DNA of 64,000 nucleotides from JAICMB01 sp035295125 (GCA_035295125.1 DATGJP010000102.1:1-64000), one strand, 5' to 3'; positions 37,701-47,285 are shown, numbered from the stretch's first letter. Made by a program: numbers and translations. The notes: generated by a model not told the origin, from the letters alone.

Positions 37701-40508
37701 GAAGGTGAGGTCGCCGTCGGCCTTGATGCCGACCAGGAACGGAGCATTAGAGACGATGGCGCTGCTCTGCGCCGCGACGTTGCGGCCGCCCTCGGCTTCG
37801 TAGGCTCGGGCCAGGATGTTGAGGCGGTATGCGCGGCCGGTAAAACGAGAGAGGTCGGGCTTGAATGTCGCGATGCCTTTGTCGTCCGCGACAGTGGCCG
37901 GGAGGTCTTCGTGATAAGGCTCGTTCAGCGATTCGCCGACTTCGAAGCGGTAGTCGGGATAGCGGGCGAATTTCGGCAGCACGGCGGTGAGGGCCATCTC
38001 GGCGTCGACACGGCGGCCGACGGCGGGCTCGCCAAACAGGTGGGCAACGGTGGCGCGGGGCTTCACGTCTTCAGGGCGGAGCCATCCCTCTATGGGCTTG
38101 TCACTAAGGTCGAGCCGGATCTTCATGCGGTCGGGCTCGAATTCCTGAACCTTGAACGACGTGCTGCCGAGGATTTCACGATCCTTTTCGTTCTTGACGA
38201 GGTAGGCGGTGGCTTCGTAGGTTCCGGTGGGAGCGGCGAGCTCGCTGGTGAAGGCGAGTTCCTCGAAGGCAGTGGCGGAAAGCTTGAGCGGATTGTGGCT
38301 GACGACCGCGCCTCGGGAGTCGGTGATATCGACTTCGATCGGCAGGCCGGCGAGCGACGACTTCCAGTCGGCGGTGCGGGCGATCAGGCCGAGGTGGGCG
38401 GTTTCGCCAGGCCGATAAATGCCGCGGTCGGTGAACAGGTAGGCCGACAACTGCTGGGGGGATTTCTCGTTCTCGACACCGCCGGTTTCAAAGCGCGAGA
38501 TATCGAGGTAGCGATCCTGGGTGCGGAACGGCATGAAGGAAAAGTCGGCGTCCTTCTCGGCCAGGACCATCAGCGGCGTGCGTTCGCGCTTCCATTGACC
38601 GAATTTGGGGAATTTTGCACGGCCGTCGGCATCGGAGTTCGCGGCGATCAGGGCCTGGCCGTTGCGTCCAATGGCTTCGATGCGGACGCCTTCCACCGGC
38701 AAACCCGTGTGGATGGACTCAACAAAGACGTCGCGGCTGCCGTCCTTGGCTTCCTTCACGATAAAGCCGAGGTCGGTGATCAGGATGAGCCGGTTGTCCT
38801 GAATGCCGTTGCCTTCATATTCGGCCTGATCTTCGGTGTCATTCGGGTTGGCGGGCTTCTTTTCGACGGATCGGATGCGTAGGAGAAAGAGGCCGTGGTT
38901 GAGCTGGGTATTGCTGCGGAGGTAACGGGCCAGGTCGATGCTGTCGTAGGTCGGCTTGCCGGGCTGTTTGTCGGTGTAATCGCGAACTTCGAGGAACCGT
39001 TCCTCCACCTGGTCGGCGAGGCCTTCGTAGACGTTTGGTTTGCTGAAGTCCCACATGGTGGGGGCTATGTGCTGGAGCTGGTTGGGCAGCACGCGGCCGA
39101 TTTCGACCTCGACGTGGTCGACGTCGCGGACCAGAAAGCCAACCTTTTTATCGCCGGAAAGCGAAAGGAGGGCGCCTTTTCCGAGGAACGTCAAGGCTTG
39201 ATGGTAGGGTTCCACCTGGACGGTCGCGGTGTAGGGCTTGCCTGCGATGTAGCCGCCAGTTCCCTCGATTCCGTCCGGAACGTCGACGAACAGGTAGCGT
39301 CCGACGGGCGCGTGGAATTTGAAGCCGTGGGTGGTTTCGCCGCCTTCCTCGGACGAGATGTAGGTGAGAGGTACGCGTTGGGAGAGTGCGAGAATGTCCT
39401 TGCCAACCTGGCTTCCGTCAGTCCAGGCGTAAGGGTTGGGGTCTTCCTTGGGCTGTTTGGGGTGACGCACGGGCAGGACGTAGGCGGACACCTTGCCTGC
39501 CAGCGCGCGTTCGGCGACAGGCGAGGAACTGTTCATCAGGAGAATCTGCTCCGGCTCGTATCGGGCATTGTCGACCAGGGTCATGCGCGCGTTCGAGAAG
39601 CGGAGACTGGCGCGGCCGGGGATCACCACCTGGGCCTGCATGCGGTCCTTAGTGGCGTTTCCGCCTCGGGCAGCTCGAACGCCCTTGTCGATGCGGATGG
39701 TCATAGGGCTGTCGTCGCGGGGCATGGCCAGGGGCGCGGAGTGGACGAAAGCGGCGAGTTTGAACTTGTCGTAGACCACCGTGAAGTGGCGGCTGTCAGG
39801 TTTCAGACCGAGGTATTCTGCGTCCTTTGCGAGGGCGAGGGAGACCCGCTGTTCAAACTGGCCGGCATCGACGGGATGAGTGAAGTGCACGGCGGCGACG
39901 AGTTTCTTAAGGTTAGGGTCGCGAGGGTCCTGGTAGAACTCGGTGGAGGCGATATTGGCTGCGAATGGCTGCGTGTGAAAATCGAAGCCGTATTTCTCGA
40001 GGCGGACTCCCGGGGCGAAGAAGCCCTTGCGGCCAAAGGAGACGGTGAACGCCTGGTCGATGGGCCAGTCGTTTTTGGGCGTGAATTCCAGCTCTTTGTC
40101 GTCATTCCAGGTCCACGCGCCTGCCATTTTGGGCGACATGTTGATGCCGGCCGTCAGTACCTTGTCGATCTGCTTCAAAGGCGCGGCAGATTCGCCGAAT
40201 TTTACGACCAACGGCTTGATGGAGTAGATTCCGCGCTCATTGTATTCGGTGAGGCCGGGCGGGGTGATGGAGTACTCGACGTAGTGAGGCTTGGGCCCAC
40301 TCCGGTACCAGATCCAGCCGCCGATTGCGGCTACCAGCGCGAGAAGGAGGAAAGCGGTGCGTTTAATGTCGGCGGCAAGATACCGGCCGGCGCGGGTCAG
40401 GGCGCGGTGGATAGACGATACCCAGGCGGGCGGCTGCCATTGCCAGTTGCCGAACGCGGCGCTGAACAGCGCCTTCGAAGATGCTCTGAAACTTTCACGA
40501 CTTGTCAT
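34770..40508 (-). CDS. Bacterial alpha-2-macroglobulin
   Basis: 1912 aa. Large envelope protein that traps proteases, in bacteria commonly encoded with pbpC. The N-terminus has one transmembrane helix (TAFLLLALVAAIGGWIWYRSG, about residues 51-70) instead of a lipobox; MG1-type domains follow (VVKFGESAAPLKQIDK). Further on, the MG2 signature YLFTDRGIYRPGETAHLGLI, the alpha-2-macroglobulin core (AVDEGILQVARYHNPDPLAYFF), and at Cys1468 the thioester motif TCTEQ in YPYTCTEQLV. The thioester domain (AVLQSRQNDSGGFGLWASS) and receptor-like C-terminal domain (VAVVDLLPGG) complete it. A bait region is not obvious from sequence. It presumably protects the envelope and cooperates with PbpC in repair after breach. 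Confidence 0.93.
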   Translation of the reverse strand: MTSRESFRASSKALFSAAFGNWQWQPPAWVSSIHRALTRAGRYLAADIKRTAFLLLALVAAIGGWIWYRSGPKPHYVEYSITPPGLTEYNERGIYSIKPLVVKFGESAAPLKQIDKVLTAGINMSPKMAGAWTWNDDKELEFTPKNDWPIDQAFTVSFGRKGFFAPGVRLEKYGFDFHTQPFAANIASTEFYQDPRDPNLKKLVAAVHFTHPVDAGQFEQRVSLALAKDAEYLGLKPDSRHFTVVYDKFKLAAFVHSAPLAMPRDDSPMTIRIDKGVRAARGGNATKDRMQAQVVIPGRASLRFSNARMTLVDNARYEPEQILLMNSSSPVAERALAGKVSAYVLPVRHPKQPKEDPNPYAWTDGSQVGKDILALSQRVPLTYISSEEGGETTHGFKFHAPVGRYLFVDVPDGIEGTGGYIAGKPYTATVQVEPYHQALTFLGKGALLSLSGDKKVGFLVRDVDHVEVEIGRVLPNQLQHIAPTMWDFSKPNVYEGLADQVEERFLEVRDYTDKQPGKPTYDSIDLARYLRSNTQLNHGLFLLRIRSVEKKPANPNDTEDQAEYEGNGIQDNRLILITDLGFIVKEAKDGSRDVFVESIHTGLPVEGVRIEAIGRNGQALIAANSDADGRAKFPKFGQWKRERTPLMVLAEKDADFSFMPFRTQDRYLDISRFETGGVENEKSPQQLSAYLFTDRGIYRPGETAHLGLIARTADWKSSLAGLPIEVDITDSRGAVVSHNPLKLSATAFEELAFTSELAAPTGTYEATAYLVKNEKDREILGSTSFKVQEFEPDRMKIRLDLSDKPIEGWLRPEDVKPRATVAHLFGEPAVGRRVDAEMALTAVLPKFARYPDYRFEVGESLNEPYHEDLPATVADDKGIATFKPDLSRFTGRAYRLNILARAYEAEGGRNVAAQSSAIVSNAPFLVGIKADGDLTFVKRASARQARWLAVNQELNPVATDTLNLEWIQRKYVSVLTQQTDQTYKYVSRLKEIVRDTRKVRIAAAGSNLPLPTGEPGDFVLVLRDANGAELNQLSYSVAGDANLTKSLDRDAELQIQLDKPSYAGGDTIEVNIRAPYVGAGLITIERDRVYQSRWFKTSTTSSVQRIQLPRDFEGNGYVSVQFVRDPSSDEIFMSPLSYGVAPFSASLAARKEDLTLTVPREIKPGATLTMRVVPAEASRVALLAVDEGILQVARYHNPDPLAYFFQKRMLEVQTTQILDLILPEFKRFLALAAPGGDADGGFSRHLNPFAKKRKPPVAFWSGLVDVDPSGHEFHYTVPDYFNGKLRIVAVAVNPRRIGTAADATEVKGSFILTPNVPAMVAPGDEFTVSVGVFNNTVGGKGPIRVEVQPTDALTPAGPSAVDLQIADKRELPAEFRFKANAVLGSAALKFIARRDRSEARIEESVGVRPAVAYRTQITLGRFDSAKTTVPLTRDMFPEKRKVEAAVSTVPLVWGQSLIAWLDDYPYTCTEQLVSKGVAALLLASRPEFGAVRQRSPALNPIAVLQSRQNDSGGFGLWASSPDTAEFPSVYAAQYLLEAKDRGRNIPPALLTSLDDWMTRFASTPAPSLADARWRAYAAYLLARQGVKPSSALSNVEQELSHRYTQQWPTDLSAAWLAATYRLMQRTNDADRIIAKVPWSRQKHDLGDEIYYDPVVHDAQLLYIIAHHFPSRLNTVPSSVLEDLAGAASSGRIDSLSAAWTLLALDAYAKAASTTGKLGIAEIAKDGRERALTVTPGAIQKADLSTNAAKAQFSKEASVAAYFALNESGFDRNLPTANANQGIEVFHEFLDLRGNTITKVKLGEEFLVRVRLRATNRAYIPQVAVVDLLPGGTEAVQPLGGSDKSTWTPQHIDVRDDRIVLYGSIGKDASTYVYRARATNAGVYQAPPAFAESMYDPKTSGLSTATKLEIEKP

Positions 40509-40794
40509 GACGCGTCAAAATCTCCGCAGCGTGTAGCCCTTCGGACACACAATTTCGCTGATTCAGCGTCTTTTGATTGGTGTTGAGCCCCACATCGCTG
40601 ATGTAGGCAATTGGCGGGCACTTCGTAAGCCGGGAGCAGTGAGTTTGATGTATCGGGTAAAGCGGCTTGGCAACCTGCATCGGTTTGTTAACCCGCTGTC
40701 AGTGGCGCGGATTACACTCCGCTAGCGCCAGTTCCGAAGCGGCGGCAGGATGCCATCCTGATTCACAGGCGAGCGAGTATATTAGGAGCTAGGT
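40509..40794. other. Divergent intergenic region with short palindrome
   Basis: 286 bp between the starts of the alpha-2-macroglobulin and the TonB-dependent receptor genes. It holds a 7-bp palindrome CAGGATG-c-CATCCTG at 40746-40760, similar in style to the other intergenic palindromes. AGGAG at about 40784-40788 serves the GTG start at 40795. I see no further gene or promoter that I would defend. Confidence 0.4.
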
Positions 40795-43248
40795 GTGTTG
40801 TTCAGGGTTCTAGTTGTCGTGGCGGTATTGGTGGCTTCGCCACTCCGTGGCGATGCACTGAGGTTGGGCGGCAAGGTGGTGGACGAGAATGATGCGCCCG
40901 TCGAGCGGGCGAAGATTACGGTCCACCCGCCAGGGCTCCAGACGCTGTCCGACCCTTCCGGAGAATTCCATATCTGGGTGCCGGGACCGGGTGATTACAC
41001 GGTCGATGTCGCTCGCGAGGGCTATTTCGAGCTCAAGAACTACAAGCTGCACGTCGAGGGTCCGCACGAAGTGACGCTTGTCATTAACCCCGTTCGCGAG
41101 GTTTTCCAAAGCGTCGATGTCAAGGAGCAGCCCTCACCCGTCGACCTAGCGCAGACGCAGCACGAGGAACGGCTCAGCGGAACCGAGATCAATGATGTCC
41201 CGTTTCAATCGAGCCACAGCCTGCGCAGTTCTCTGGAATTGCTGCCGGGCGTGGTGCAGGACCAGATGGGGGCGCTGCACTTCAACGGGTCGTCGGAAAA
41301 CCAGGTTCTCTACCTTTTGAACGGGTTCAACGTCACGGACCCGATCAATGGGAATTTCCAGACGAAACTCGGTGTCGAAGGCGTGCGATCGATGGATTAC
41401 CTGTCGAGCCGATATTCGCCGGAGTTCGGGAAGGGGTCGGCAGGCGTGCTTTCGATCCGGACCGACAACGGCACGGACCAGTTTCATTACACCGCGACAG
41501 ATTTCTTCCCGGGTTTCGATATTCAGCAAGGCCCGCGCCTGGGGAACTGGTATCCGCGCGTTGGAGTTTCCGGACCGATTGTGCGAGGACGGGCGTGGTT
41601 TGCGGATAACTTTTCGACGGAATATACACAATTGCTCGTCACCGGGCTTCCAAAGGGTCAGAACGAGCGCAGCGGGTTAGCGGGCAGCAACCTCTTGCAT
41701 ACGCAGTTCAACATTACACCCTCAAATATTCTTTTTGCTGACTTCCTCTTTAACATCGACAATGAGGGTGGACTTGGGCTGGGACCGCTCAGCCCGCTGT
41801 CCACGACGGTCGACCTTCGTTCGCGGCAGTACTTCGCGACGTTCCGCGATCAGATTTACTTCGGGCATGGCGCGCTGCTGGAATTCGGTTACGCACACAA
41901 CTATTTCTCGTCCAGAACGGCGCCGCAGGGGTCCCAGCTTCTGGATTTCTCGCCAACGGGGCGGAGCGGGAATTCCTACGAGAACTCGTATCAAACAGCG
42001 GCGCGGGATCAGGGGATGGTGGACGGGTACCTGCCGGGTTTTCGATTCTTCGGAACACACCAGATCAAGATGGGCGTCGCGCTGGATCATCTGCTGTACA
42101 CAGGGAATTTTCAGCGGAGCGGTTACAACCTGCTGGGCCTGTCAGGGCAGGTCCTTTCAACGACGATCTTCGAGGGTCCGCGAACGTTTGAACTGCCGGA
42201 CAACGAGTTTTCGTTTTATGCCGTCGATACGTGGCGGCTGTCGAAACGGCTGCAACTGGATTTGGGGATTCGGGAGGACTGGGACCAACAGGTGCACGAC
42301 TACGCGCTCGGACCTCGGGTTTCGTTCGCCTGGGCCCCGTTTGCGTCGGGACGGACGAGGATCAGCGGCGGGTATGCAGTGACGTACGACGCGGTGAATT
42401 TCAATATGCTGGGCCTGCCCCTGAACCAGGACGCGTCTACGACACGGTACAACCCCAATGGCACTCCAGCCGGTCCTCCGTCGACGACCACGTTTGTGCG
42501 CGGCGGAACACCTCTGGAGCTTCCACGTTCTACGAATTGGTCTTTGGGCGTCGATCACCAGATTACGGAGCGCTTGTTCGCGAATGCCAGCTATCTGCGG
42601 CGGCGAGGCACCGAGGGATTCAGCTACGTGAATACATTGGGTGCGGTGACGCCGCCTTCAGAGCTGCCGCTGCCGGATACGGTGCTGTCGGGTGAGTATC
42701 AGCTCACGAATTTGCGACGCGATGACTATGATGCCGTATCGGCATCGATCCGGCAGACGTTTGCGGGGCAGCACGAGTGGATGGCTTCATACACACATTC
42801 GCGGACTTTTTCGAATACCGTGCTGGATTTGAATACGACGCAGCCGCTGCAGATTCTGCCGATGCTACGGCCGGTGCCATGGGACACTCCAAACCGATTT
42901 CTGGGCTGGCTGTACCTGCCGTTGCCTTGGAAGGATTGGTCGGTTGCCGCGCTAGCAGATGCCCATACGGGTTTCCCGTTTTCCGTGCAGGATCAGACCG
43001 GGCTGATCATTGGGAACGTCGATGCGCATCGCTATCCGTTCAATTTCGATTTGAATCTGCATTTGGAGCGGATGTTCATTTTTCGGGGGTATCGGTTTGC
43101 TTTGCGGGGCGGGTTGAATAATGTGACCGATCAAGCGAATTCGACCGCGGTTTATAACACAGTGGGATCCACGAGGTTTATGGAGTTCTTTGGGAACGAG
43201 GGACGGCACTTCGTGGTTCGGCTGCGGTTCTTTGGCCGGGCAAAATAA
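40795..43248 (+). CDS. TonB-dependent receptor with carboxypeptidase-regulatory N-domain
   Basis: 817 aa from GTG 40795, with AGGAG upstream and a signal peptide (FRVLVVVAVLVASPLRG). Residues about 25-105 are a CarboxypepD_reg-like domain (LGGKVVDENDAPVERAKITV, GEFHIWVPGPGDYTVDVAREGY). Then a plug region (HSLRSSLELLPGVVQDQMGALHFNGSSENQVLYLL) and a beta-barrel to the end (YQTFGARVSLRW-like alternation; final residues VVRLRFFGRAK). Predicted outer-membrane uptake of a large or scarce ligand, powered by TonB. Ligand unknown. Smaller than the neighbouring 1086-aa relative. It converges with that gene over a hairpin-rich spacer. Confidence 0.85.
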   Translation: MLFRVLVVVAVLVASPLRGDALRLGGKVVDENDAPVERAKITVHPPGLQTLSDPSGEFHIWVPGPGDYTVDVAREGYFELKNYKLHVEGPHEVTLVINPVREVFQSVDVKEQPSPVDLAQTQHEERLSGTEINDVPFQSSHSLRSSLELLPGVVQDQMGALHFNGSSENQVLYLLNGFNVTDPINGNFQTKLGVEGVRSMDYLSSRYSPEFGKGSAGVLSIRTDNGTDQFHYTATDFFPGFDIQQGPRLGNWYPRVGVSGPIVRGRAWFADNFSTEYTQLLVTGLPKGQNERSGLAGSNLLHTQFNITPSNILFADFLFNIDNEGGLGLGPLSPLSTTVDLRSRQYFATFRDQIYFGHGALLEFGYAHNYFSSRTAPQGSQLLDFSPTGRSGNSYENSYQTAARDQGMVDGYLPGFRFFGTHQIKMGVALDHLLYTGNFQRSGYNLLGLSGQVLSTTIFEGPRTFELPDNEFSFYAVDTWRLSKRLQLDLGIREDWDQQVHDYALGPRVSFAWAPFASGRTRISGGYAVTYDAVNFNMLGLPLNQDASTTRYNPNGTPAGPPSTTTFVRGGTPLELPRSTNWSLGVDHQITERLFANASYLRRRGTEGFSYVNTLGAVTPPSELPLPDTVLSGEYQLTNLRRDDYDAVSASIRQTFAGQHEWMASYTHSRTFSNTVLDLNTTQPLQILPMLRPVPWDTPNRFLGWLYLPLPWKDWSVAALADAHTGFPFSVQDQTGLIIGNVDAHRYPFNFDLNLHLERMFIFRGYRFALRGGLNNVTDQANSTAVYNTVGSTRFMEFFGNEGRHFVVRLRFFGRAK

Positions 43249-43559
43249 CACCGCTTGGCCTAACTCCGCGTAGACGGCCTTGCTGCCGGCACATCACGGC
43301 AGCGGCGGCGTTCGTCGCCGTGTTGGTTCCAGTTTTCGAGGAGCCGTGAGGCAAGCTACCCTGAGAAGTCATCCGGGAGGCTTTAAAAAGGGAAAAGCCC
43401 GGGCTTTTGGCCCGGGCCACGTATCCAATCGAAGCTGGAAAGATAATTGAATCGAGTGATGGGCAGTGCCTGCTGCCCATCACCCTTCAATGCCAAGCTT
43501 GCTGCAATTTCTCACCCTTGGAAAGGGGGAAAACTTACTCCCCTCCAAGGGCGTACACG
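43249..43559. terminator. Hairpin-rich convergent spacer
   Basis: Three strong hairpins and no gene. (1) 43397-43417: GCCCGGGC-ttttg-GCCCGGGC. (2) 43456-43483: GTGATGGGCAG-tgcctg-CTGCCCATCAC, a perfect 11-bp stem resembling the inner core of the nested repeat at 14926-14952. (3) 43515-43551: CCCTTGG/CCAAGGG with inner AGGGG/CCCCT. It probably ends transcription from both receptor genes, which converge here. Confidence 0.55.
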
Positions 43560-46500
43560 CTAGAACTGGATGCGGGCGCCGACCTGAGTCGCGCGCGGTC
43601 CGCCAGAACCGAAAGTCTGGGCAGAGCGCTGGGTCGGGATGCCGAACACTGACGGTACGGAGGAGCTCAAGCTCGAGGTCGTATCGAGGCCATAGCTGGC
43701 GCCACCGATATTGGCATAGTTCAGTACGTTGAACATTTCGCCGAGGATCGAGATCCGGTAACGTTCCTTAATGGTGAAGGTCTTGGTGAGGCGCAAATCC
43801 TGGGATTCGCCCGTACGCCCGAAGAACGCTCTCGAGGAGGGCATTTGGATAAACGGAATGGTTTTTCCGCGTGCATCCTGGTGGCCTGCCAGAGTGGTGT
43901 TCCAGTTGTTGATGGAGCTGACGAGTTGTGAATAACTCGCACCATCGTTGATACCGTTCAACGGGAACCCGGGCAGAGGAGTCGTCGTGCCGGCGCCACT
44001 GCCGTTCAGATCCACGCCACCGATGGTCGGCTCAATCGGTCCTGCACTGGAGGTCGACGAAATCAGACCGAGTTGGAAGCCCCATGGAAGGTCCACCACT
44101 CCCGAAATGTTCAGGACGTGATGGCCACCTTGAGGTGCCCAGCTCGCGCCGAAATTGTTGTAGTCGTAGATGCTGTTATAGCCATACTGGTGCTGGAAGG
44201 CGTAGGACGCCGTGAATTGATAGCGCTTGGAGAAACGCTTATCCAGTTTCACGAGTAGTCCGTTGTAAACGTTGCGGCCGGCGGGATCCCAGAAGGTAAT
44301 CGCCCCCGTGGAGCACTCCTGGCCAATGACGCCGACCTGGGATGCTTTACATACCGGAATCACGGGGGTACGGACACCACCGATGAACTGGTTGTAACGA
44401 TTGTAGTCAAGAGCGCCGAGACTGACGTTTGTGAACACGCGCCGCACGAAATCAACCGAAATAACCATGTCCGTACGGAGCTGCCGCTGAACGCCGATCG
44501 ACATTTGCGGACCATGCGTCACCGGATAGTTATGCGCGTACAGGTCGGTTCCTTGCTTGGTGAGATCGATCTGTGTTCCAGCGGACAACGGCTGCGGCTT
44601 CATACTCGCTTGAATCGCCGGAATCTGCTGGTTTTGAATCTGAAGGAACTGTCCGAGCGTCATAGTCGTGAGCCCTTGCGGAATGGGCGCCCCAACTGGT
44701 ACACCGGCACACGCCGATGCGGGGAAGCCCGGGATGGGGCAAGGGTTCTTCGGATCGGATACACCAAACGCCACGATGCCGGGGAAGATATTCGTAAAAC
44801 CGGTGCTCGAAAACAGAATGCGGCCATTTCCGATCGGTCCGATTTCGCTTCGTTCCTGCAAGCGCTGATAAAGCTGTTCGGTGTCGTAGTAAACGCCAGC
44901 GCCGCCGCGAATCACCGTCTTGCCCGACTTGTCGGGATTCCAGGCGAATCCGACGGCCGGCTCAAAGTTGAAATAGTTGTTGTCTGTGGGGCTGAGGTCG
45001 TTGCCAATCAGTGGTGCCAGGAACGCCGGCTTCGGCAGGTCGCGGTTGGTCAACGTGCTCTCGAACTCCCAGCCGCTACCGAAGTTGACCGTCAAGTGCG
45101 GGGTGACCTTCCAGCTATCCTGCAGGAAGAAGTGGTAGCGCTTGTTCAGCTTCGCATCGCCGATGTTATACGGCGGCGGCTGGCTGGAATCGCCAATACC
45201 GGTGGAAGCACCTTCAAAAGGCAGGTTTAACACATCGGCATTCGATGAAATCGTCTTGGGCAACTTGGGCCACAAGAGCGGAATGACCGACGCGGGAATG
45301 CCGCTGCCAAAAACAGCTTCGGGACCGGCTACGACGGTACAAGACGGATCGCAATACCCCCAGAAGCCGGTTCCGGGAGCATACTCCACGTCGCCGCCGG
45401 CGCGAATGTGATGCGCACCGCGCTGCCAATCGAGGTTGTCCTGGAAGTTGAACCGGCGGAGGTCGCGGCCCTGGGTGGCGTTTGAGGTATCACCGAGCAA
45501 CACGTTGGTGCCCGCAATGCTAACCTCCGGGAATCCGAGGCCAACGCAGCTCGCTCCGCAATTGGAAGAGGTCGGGAAGAGATTGCGATTGCTCCAGAAC
45601 TGATAGTTGAAACGAAAATCGTTCACGATGGTGGGCCGGATGGTGCTGGTCCAACCGAGCACGCTCTGGTCGGCCCAGTTCGTGTTGACCAGCCAGTGCG
45701 ATGGTAGCGGGACGCCGCTTCCGTTCGGTCCGACGCCATTGTTGCCGTCATGTGAATAGCGCGCGAACAGGGTGTTGTTGGAGTTCAGGCGATAGTCGAA
45801 GCGCACGCTGAGTTGGTGGCCGAGATAGGGGCTGCCAAAAATCCCAGTGAGAGGGGCAACGGACGGAGCGTTGGGCTGCACCGTGACCGCTTGCACCTGA
45901 TTCATGTATTCGTAATTGAAGAAGAAAAACAGCTTATCTTTCATGATCGGTCCGCCGATATAGGCGCCCGGGTTGCGGCGTGCAAAGAACGGATCCGGAG
46001 CCAGCGCGTTGCGGGCCAGGCCGGGATAGGCCGCCATGTTGTGATCACGGAAGAAGAAGTATCCGCTGCCATGGAAATCGTTACTGCCGGTGCGGGTGAC
46101 GACGTTCACTGCGCCATTGGCGCCAATGCCGGTCGAGAGGTCGAACACGGCGGAGGACAACTGGAACTCCTGGACGACTTCCTGGGAGAAGTTCATGCTC
46201 GCGCCGGTGTCTTCGATGGCGTCGCGGATGCTGCCGCCATCAACCGTAATATTGGTTCGGCCCGAATTACCGCCGAGAATGGAGATCGAGAAAAGGCGGT
46301 TGTACTGATTCGTGGTGCCGGCGCTTACAGTGACGCCGGGTTCCAGGCTGGCGAGTTGAAGGAAGCTGCGACCGTTGAGAGGGAGATCCTGAATCTTCTC
46401 GCGGTTGACCACACCGTCGATACTGTTCTTTTCATACTCGACCTGGGCAGACGCGGCTTCAACCGTGATGACGTCTTTGCTTTGGCCGACCTGCATTCTC

Positions 46501-46820
46501 ATTTCGACAGTAGTCGTGCCACCTACCACCACTTCGGCGTCACGGACGGTGGTCCGGAAGCCATTCACGTTGGCTTTCACTTCATAGGTGCCGGCCAATA
46601 GCGACGGCGCGGTGTAGGAACCGTCGGCACCGGTTTTAATGGTTCGTGTGGCACCTGTGGCTTTGTTTGTAATGACGAGTTCGGCTCCGGGTATGACCGC
46701 GCCCGATTCGTCCATTACTACGCCCGAGATGGTACCAGTTGGCGCCTGTCCGAACATACTGAGAGTTGCCAGCAAGAACAGTGTGGCAAGGAACAGGCAG
46801 AGATGTAACGTACTCTTCAT
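43560..46820 (-). CDS. Large TonB-dependent receptor/Oar-like outer membrane protein
   Basis: 1086 aa with signal peptide (LHLCLFLATLFLLATLSMFGQ). Residues about 28-115: CarboxypepD_reg domain (GTISGVVMDESGAVIPGAELVITN, GSYTAPSLLAGTYEVKANVNGF). A plug-like region with LPLNGRSFLQLASLEPGV, VDGGSIRDAIEDTG and GANGAVNVVTRTGSNDFHG. The rest is an outer-membrane barrel ending ATQVGARIQF with a C-terminal phenylalanine, as expected for barrel assembly. Members of this kind are greatly expanded in Solibacter-like genomes; the ligand is unknown (carbohydrate or peptide are common suggestions). The ATG is preceded by a 465-bp spacer after recA. Confidence 0.88.
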   Translation of the reverse strand: MKSTLHLCLFLATLFLLATLSMFGQAPTGTISGVVMDESGAVIPGAELVITNKATGATRTIKTGADGSYTAPSLLAGTYEVKANVNGFRTTVRDAEVVVGGTTTVEMRMQVGQSKDVITVEAASAQVEYEKNSIDGVVNREKIQDLPLNGRSFLQLASLEPGVTVSAGTTNQYNRLFSISILGGNSGRTNITVDGGSIRDAIEDTGASMNFSQEVVQEFQLSSAVFDLSTGIGANGAVNVVTRTGSNDFHGSGYFFFRDHNMAAYPGLARNALAPDPFFARRNPGAYIGGPIMKDKLFFFFNYEYMNQVQAVTVQPNAPSVAPLTGIFGSPYLGHQLSVRFDYRLNSNNTLFARYSHDGNNGVGPNGSGVPLPSHWLVNTNWADQSVLGWTSTIRPTIVNDFRFNYQFWSNRNLFPTSSNCGASCVGLGFPEVSIAGTNVLLGDTSNATQGRDLRRFNFQDNLDWQRGAHHIRAGGDVEYAPGTGFWGYCDPSCTVVAGPEAVFGSGIPASVIPLLWPKLPKTISSNADVLNLPFEGASTGIGDSSQPPPYNIGDAKLNKRYHFFLQDSWKVTPHLTVNFGSGWEFESTLTNRDLPKPAFLAPLIGNDLSPTDNNYFNFEPAVGFAWNPDKSGKTVIRGGAGVYYDTEQLYQRLQERSEIGPIGNGRILFSSTGFTNIFPGIVAFGVSDPKNPCPIPGFPASACAGVPVGAPIPQGLTTMTLGQFLQIQNQQIPAIQASMKPQPLSAGTQIDLTKQGTDLYAHNYPVTHGPQMSIGVQRQLRTDMVISVDFVRRVFTNVSLGALDYNRYNQFIGGVRTPVIPVCKASQVGVIGQECSTGAITFWDPAGRNVYNGLLVKLDKRFSKRYQFTASYAFQHQYGYNSIYDYNNFGASWAPQGGHHVLNISGVVDLPWGFQLGLISSTSSAGPIEPTIGGVDLNGSGAGTTTPLPGFPLNGINDGASYSQLVSSINNWNTTLAGHQDARGKTIPFIQMPSSRAFFGRTGESQDLRLTKTFTIKERYRISILGEMFNVLNYANIGGASYGLDTTSSLSSSVPSVFGIPTQRSAQTFGSGGPRATQVGARIQF

Positions 46821-47285
46821 AGACCCCTCTCCTACGGTTTGTGTTTGAACGGACGGTCGGACGGTGTCTGCTTGCCAGAACGAGCGAGCACGAGGGCTAC
46901 AGACAGACAGAGTCTAACCATCCCTTTCCCGTCTAGATTGTTGAAAGACCCAGACTATATGGGTTTGGTCAGTTTTCTCACAGAAGGGTGGAGCATGTCA
47001 AGGGGCAAAATGCGGTGGGATCACGAGTTCTGTCGAATTCATGGTCCTGTTACCCAGTGGAAGTGGTTTGTTATTACGAGTCTGCAATTTAGGAACTCGC
47101 GACACTTAGGCGTTTCCCGAAAAAACGCTTACTGACGCCCTTTAGGAACCGCAGGGGGAGTGCGCTTTTTGGCGCAGTCGGGCCAGTTTCATCCTGCGTT
47201 CGTTAGTTCCGATCATGCCCGCCGCGCACAGCTTGAAATTGCATACATTACTGACGGGCGCTGGAAGACTTGCACAAAATGCTTA
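46821..47285. other. Long spacer between recA and the Oar-like gene
   Basis: 465 bp with no convincing gene on either strand. It contains weak hairpins (ACCCA/TGGGT around 46950; GCGTTT/AAACGC around 47110; TGCGC/GCGCA near 47162, just after the recA stop and a candidate recA terminator). It must hold the promoter and leader of the Oar-like gene on the minus strand, which I could not locate with confidence. Confidence 0.4.

Noticed and set aside
36096..38882. Long plus-strand open frame (928 codons) opposite the alpha-2-macroglobulin gene
   Set aside because: It is the antisense shadow of a GC-rich gene with clear A2M motifs; its translation shows no domain and no start signal. Similar shadows at 38895-40586, 32818-34893, 8352-9392 and 47160-48527 are rejected for the same reason.
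40778..40783. TATATT as -10 box of the TonB receptor gene
   Set aside because: It lies only 12 bp before the GTG and abuts the Shine-Dalgarno sequence, too close for a normal leader.
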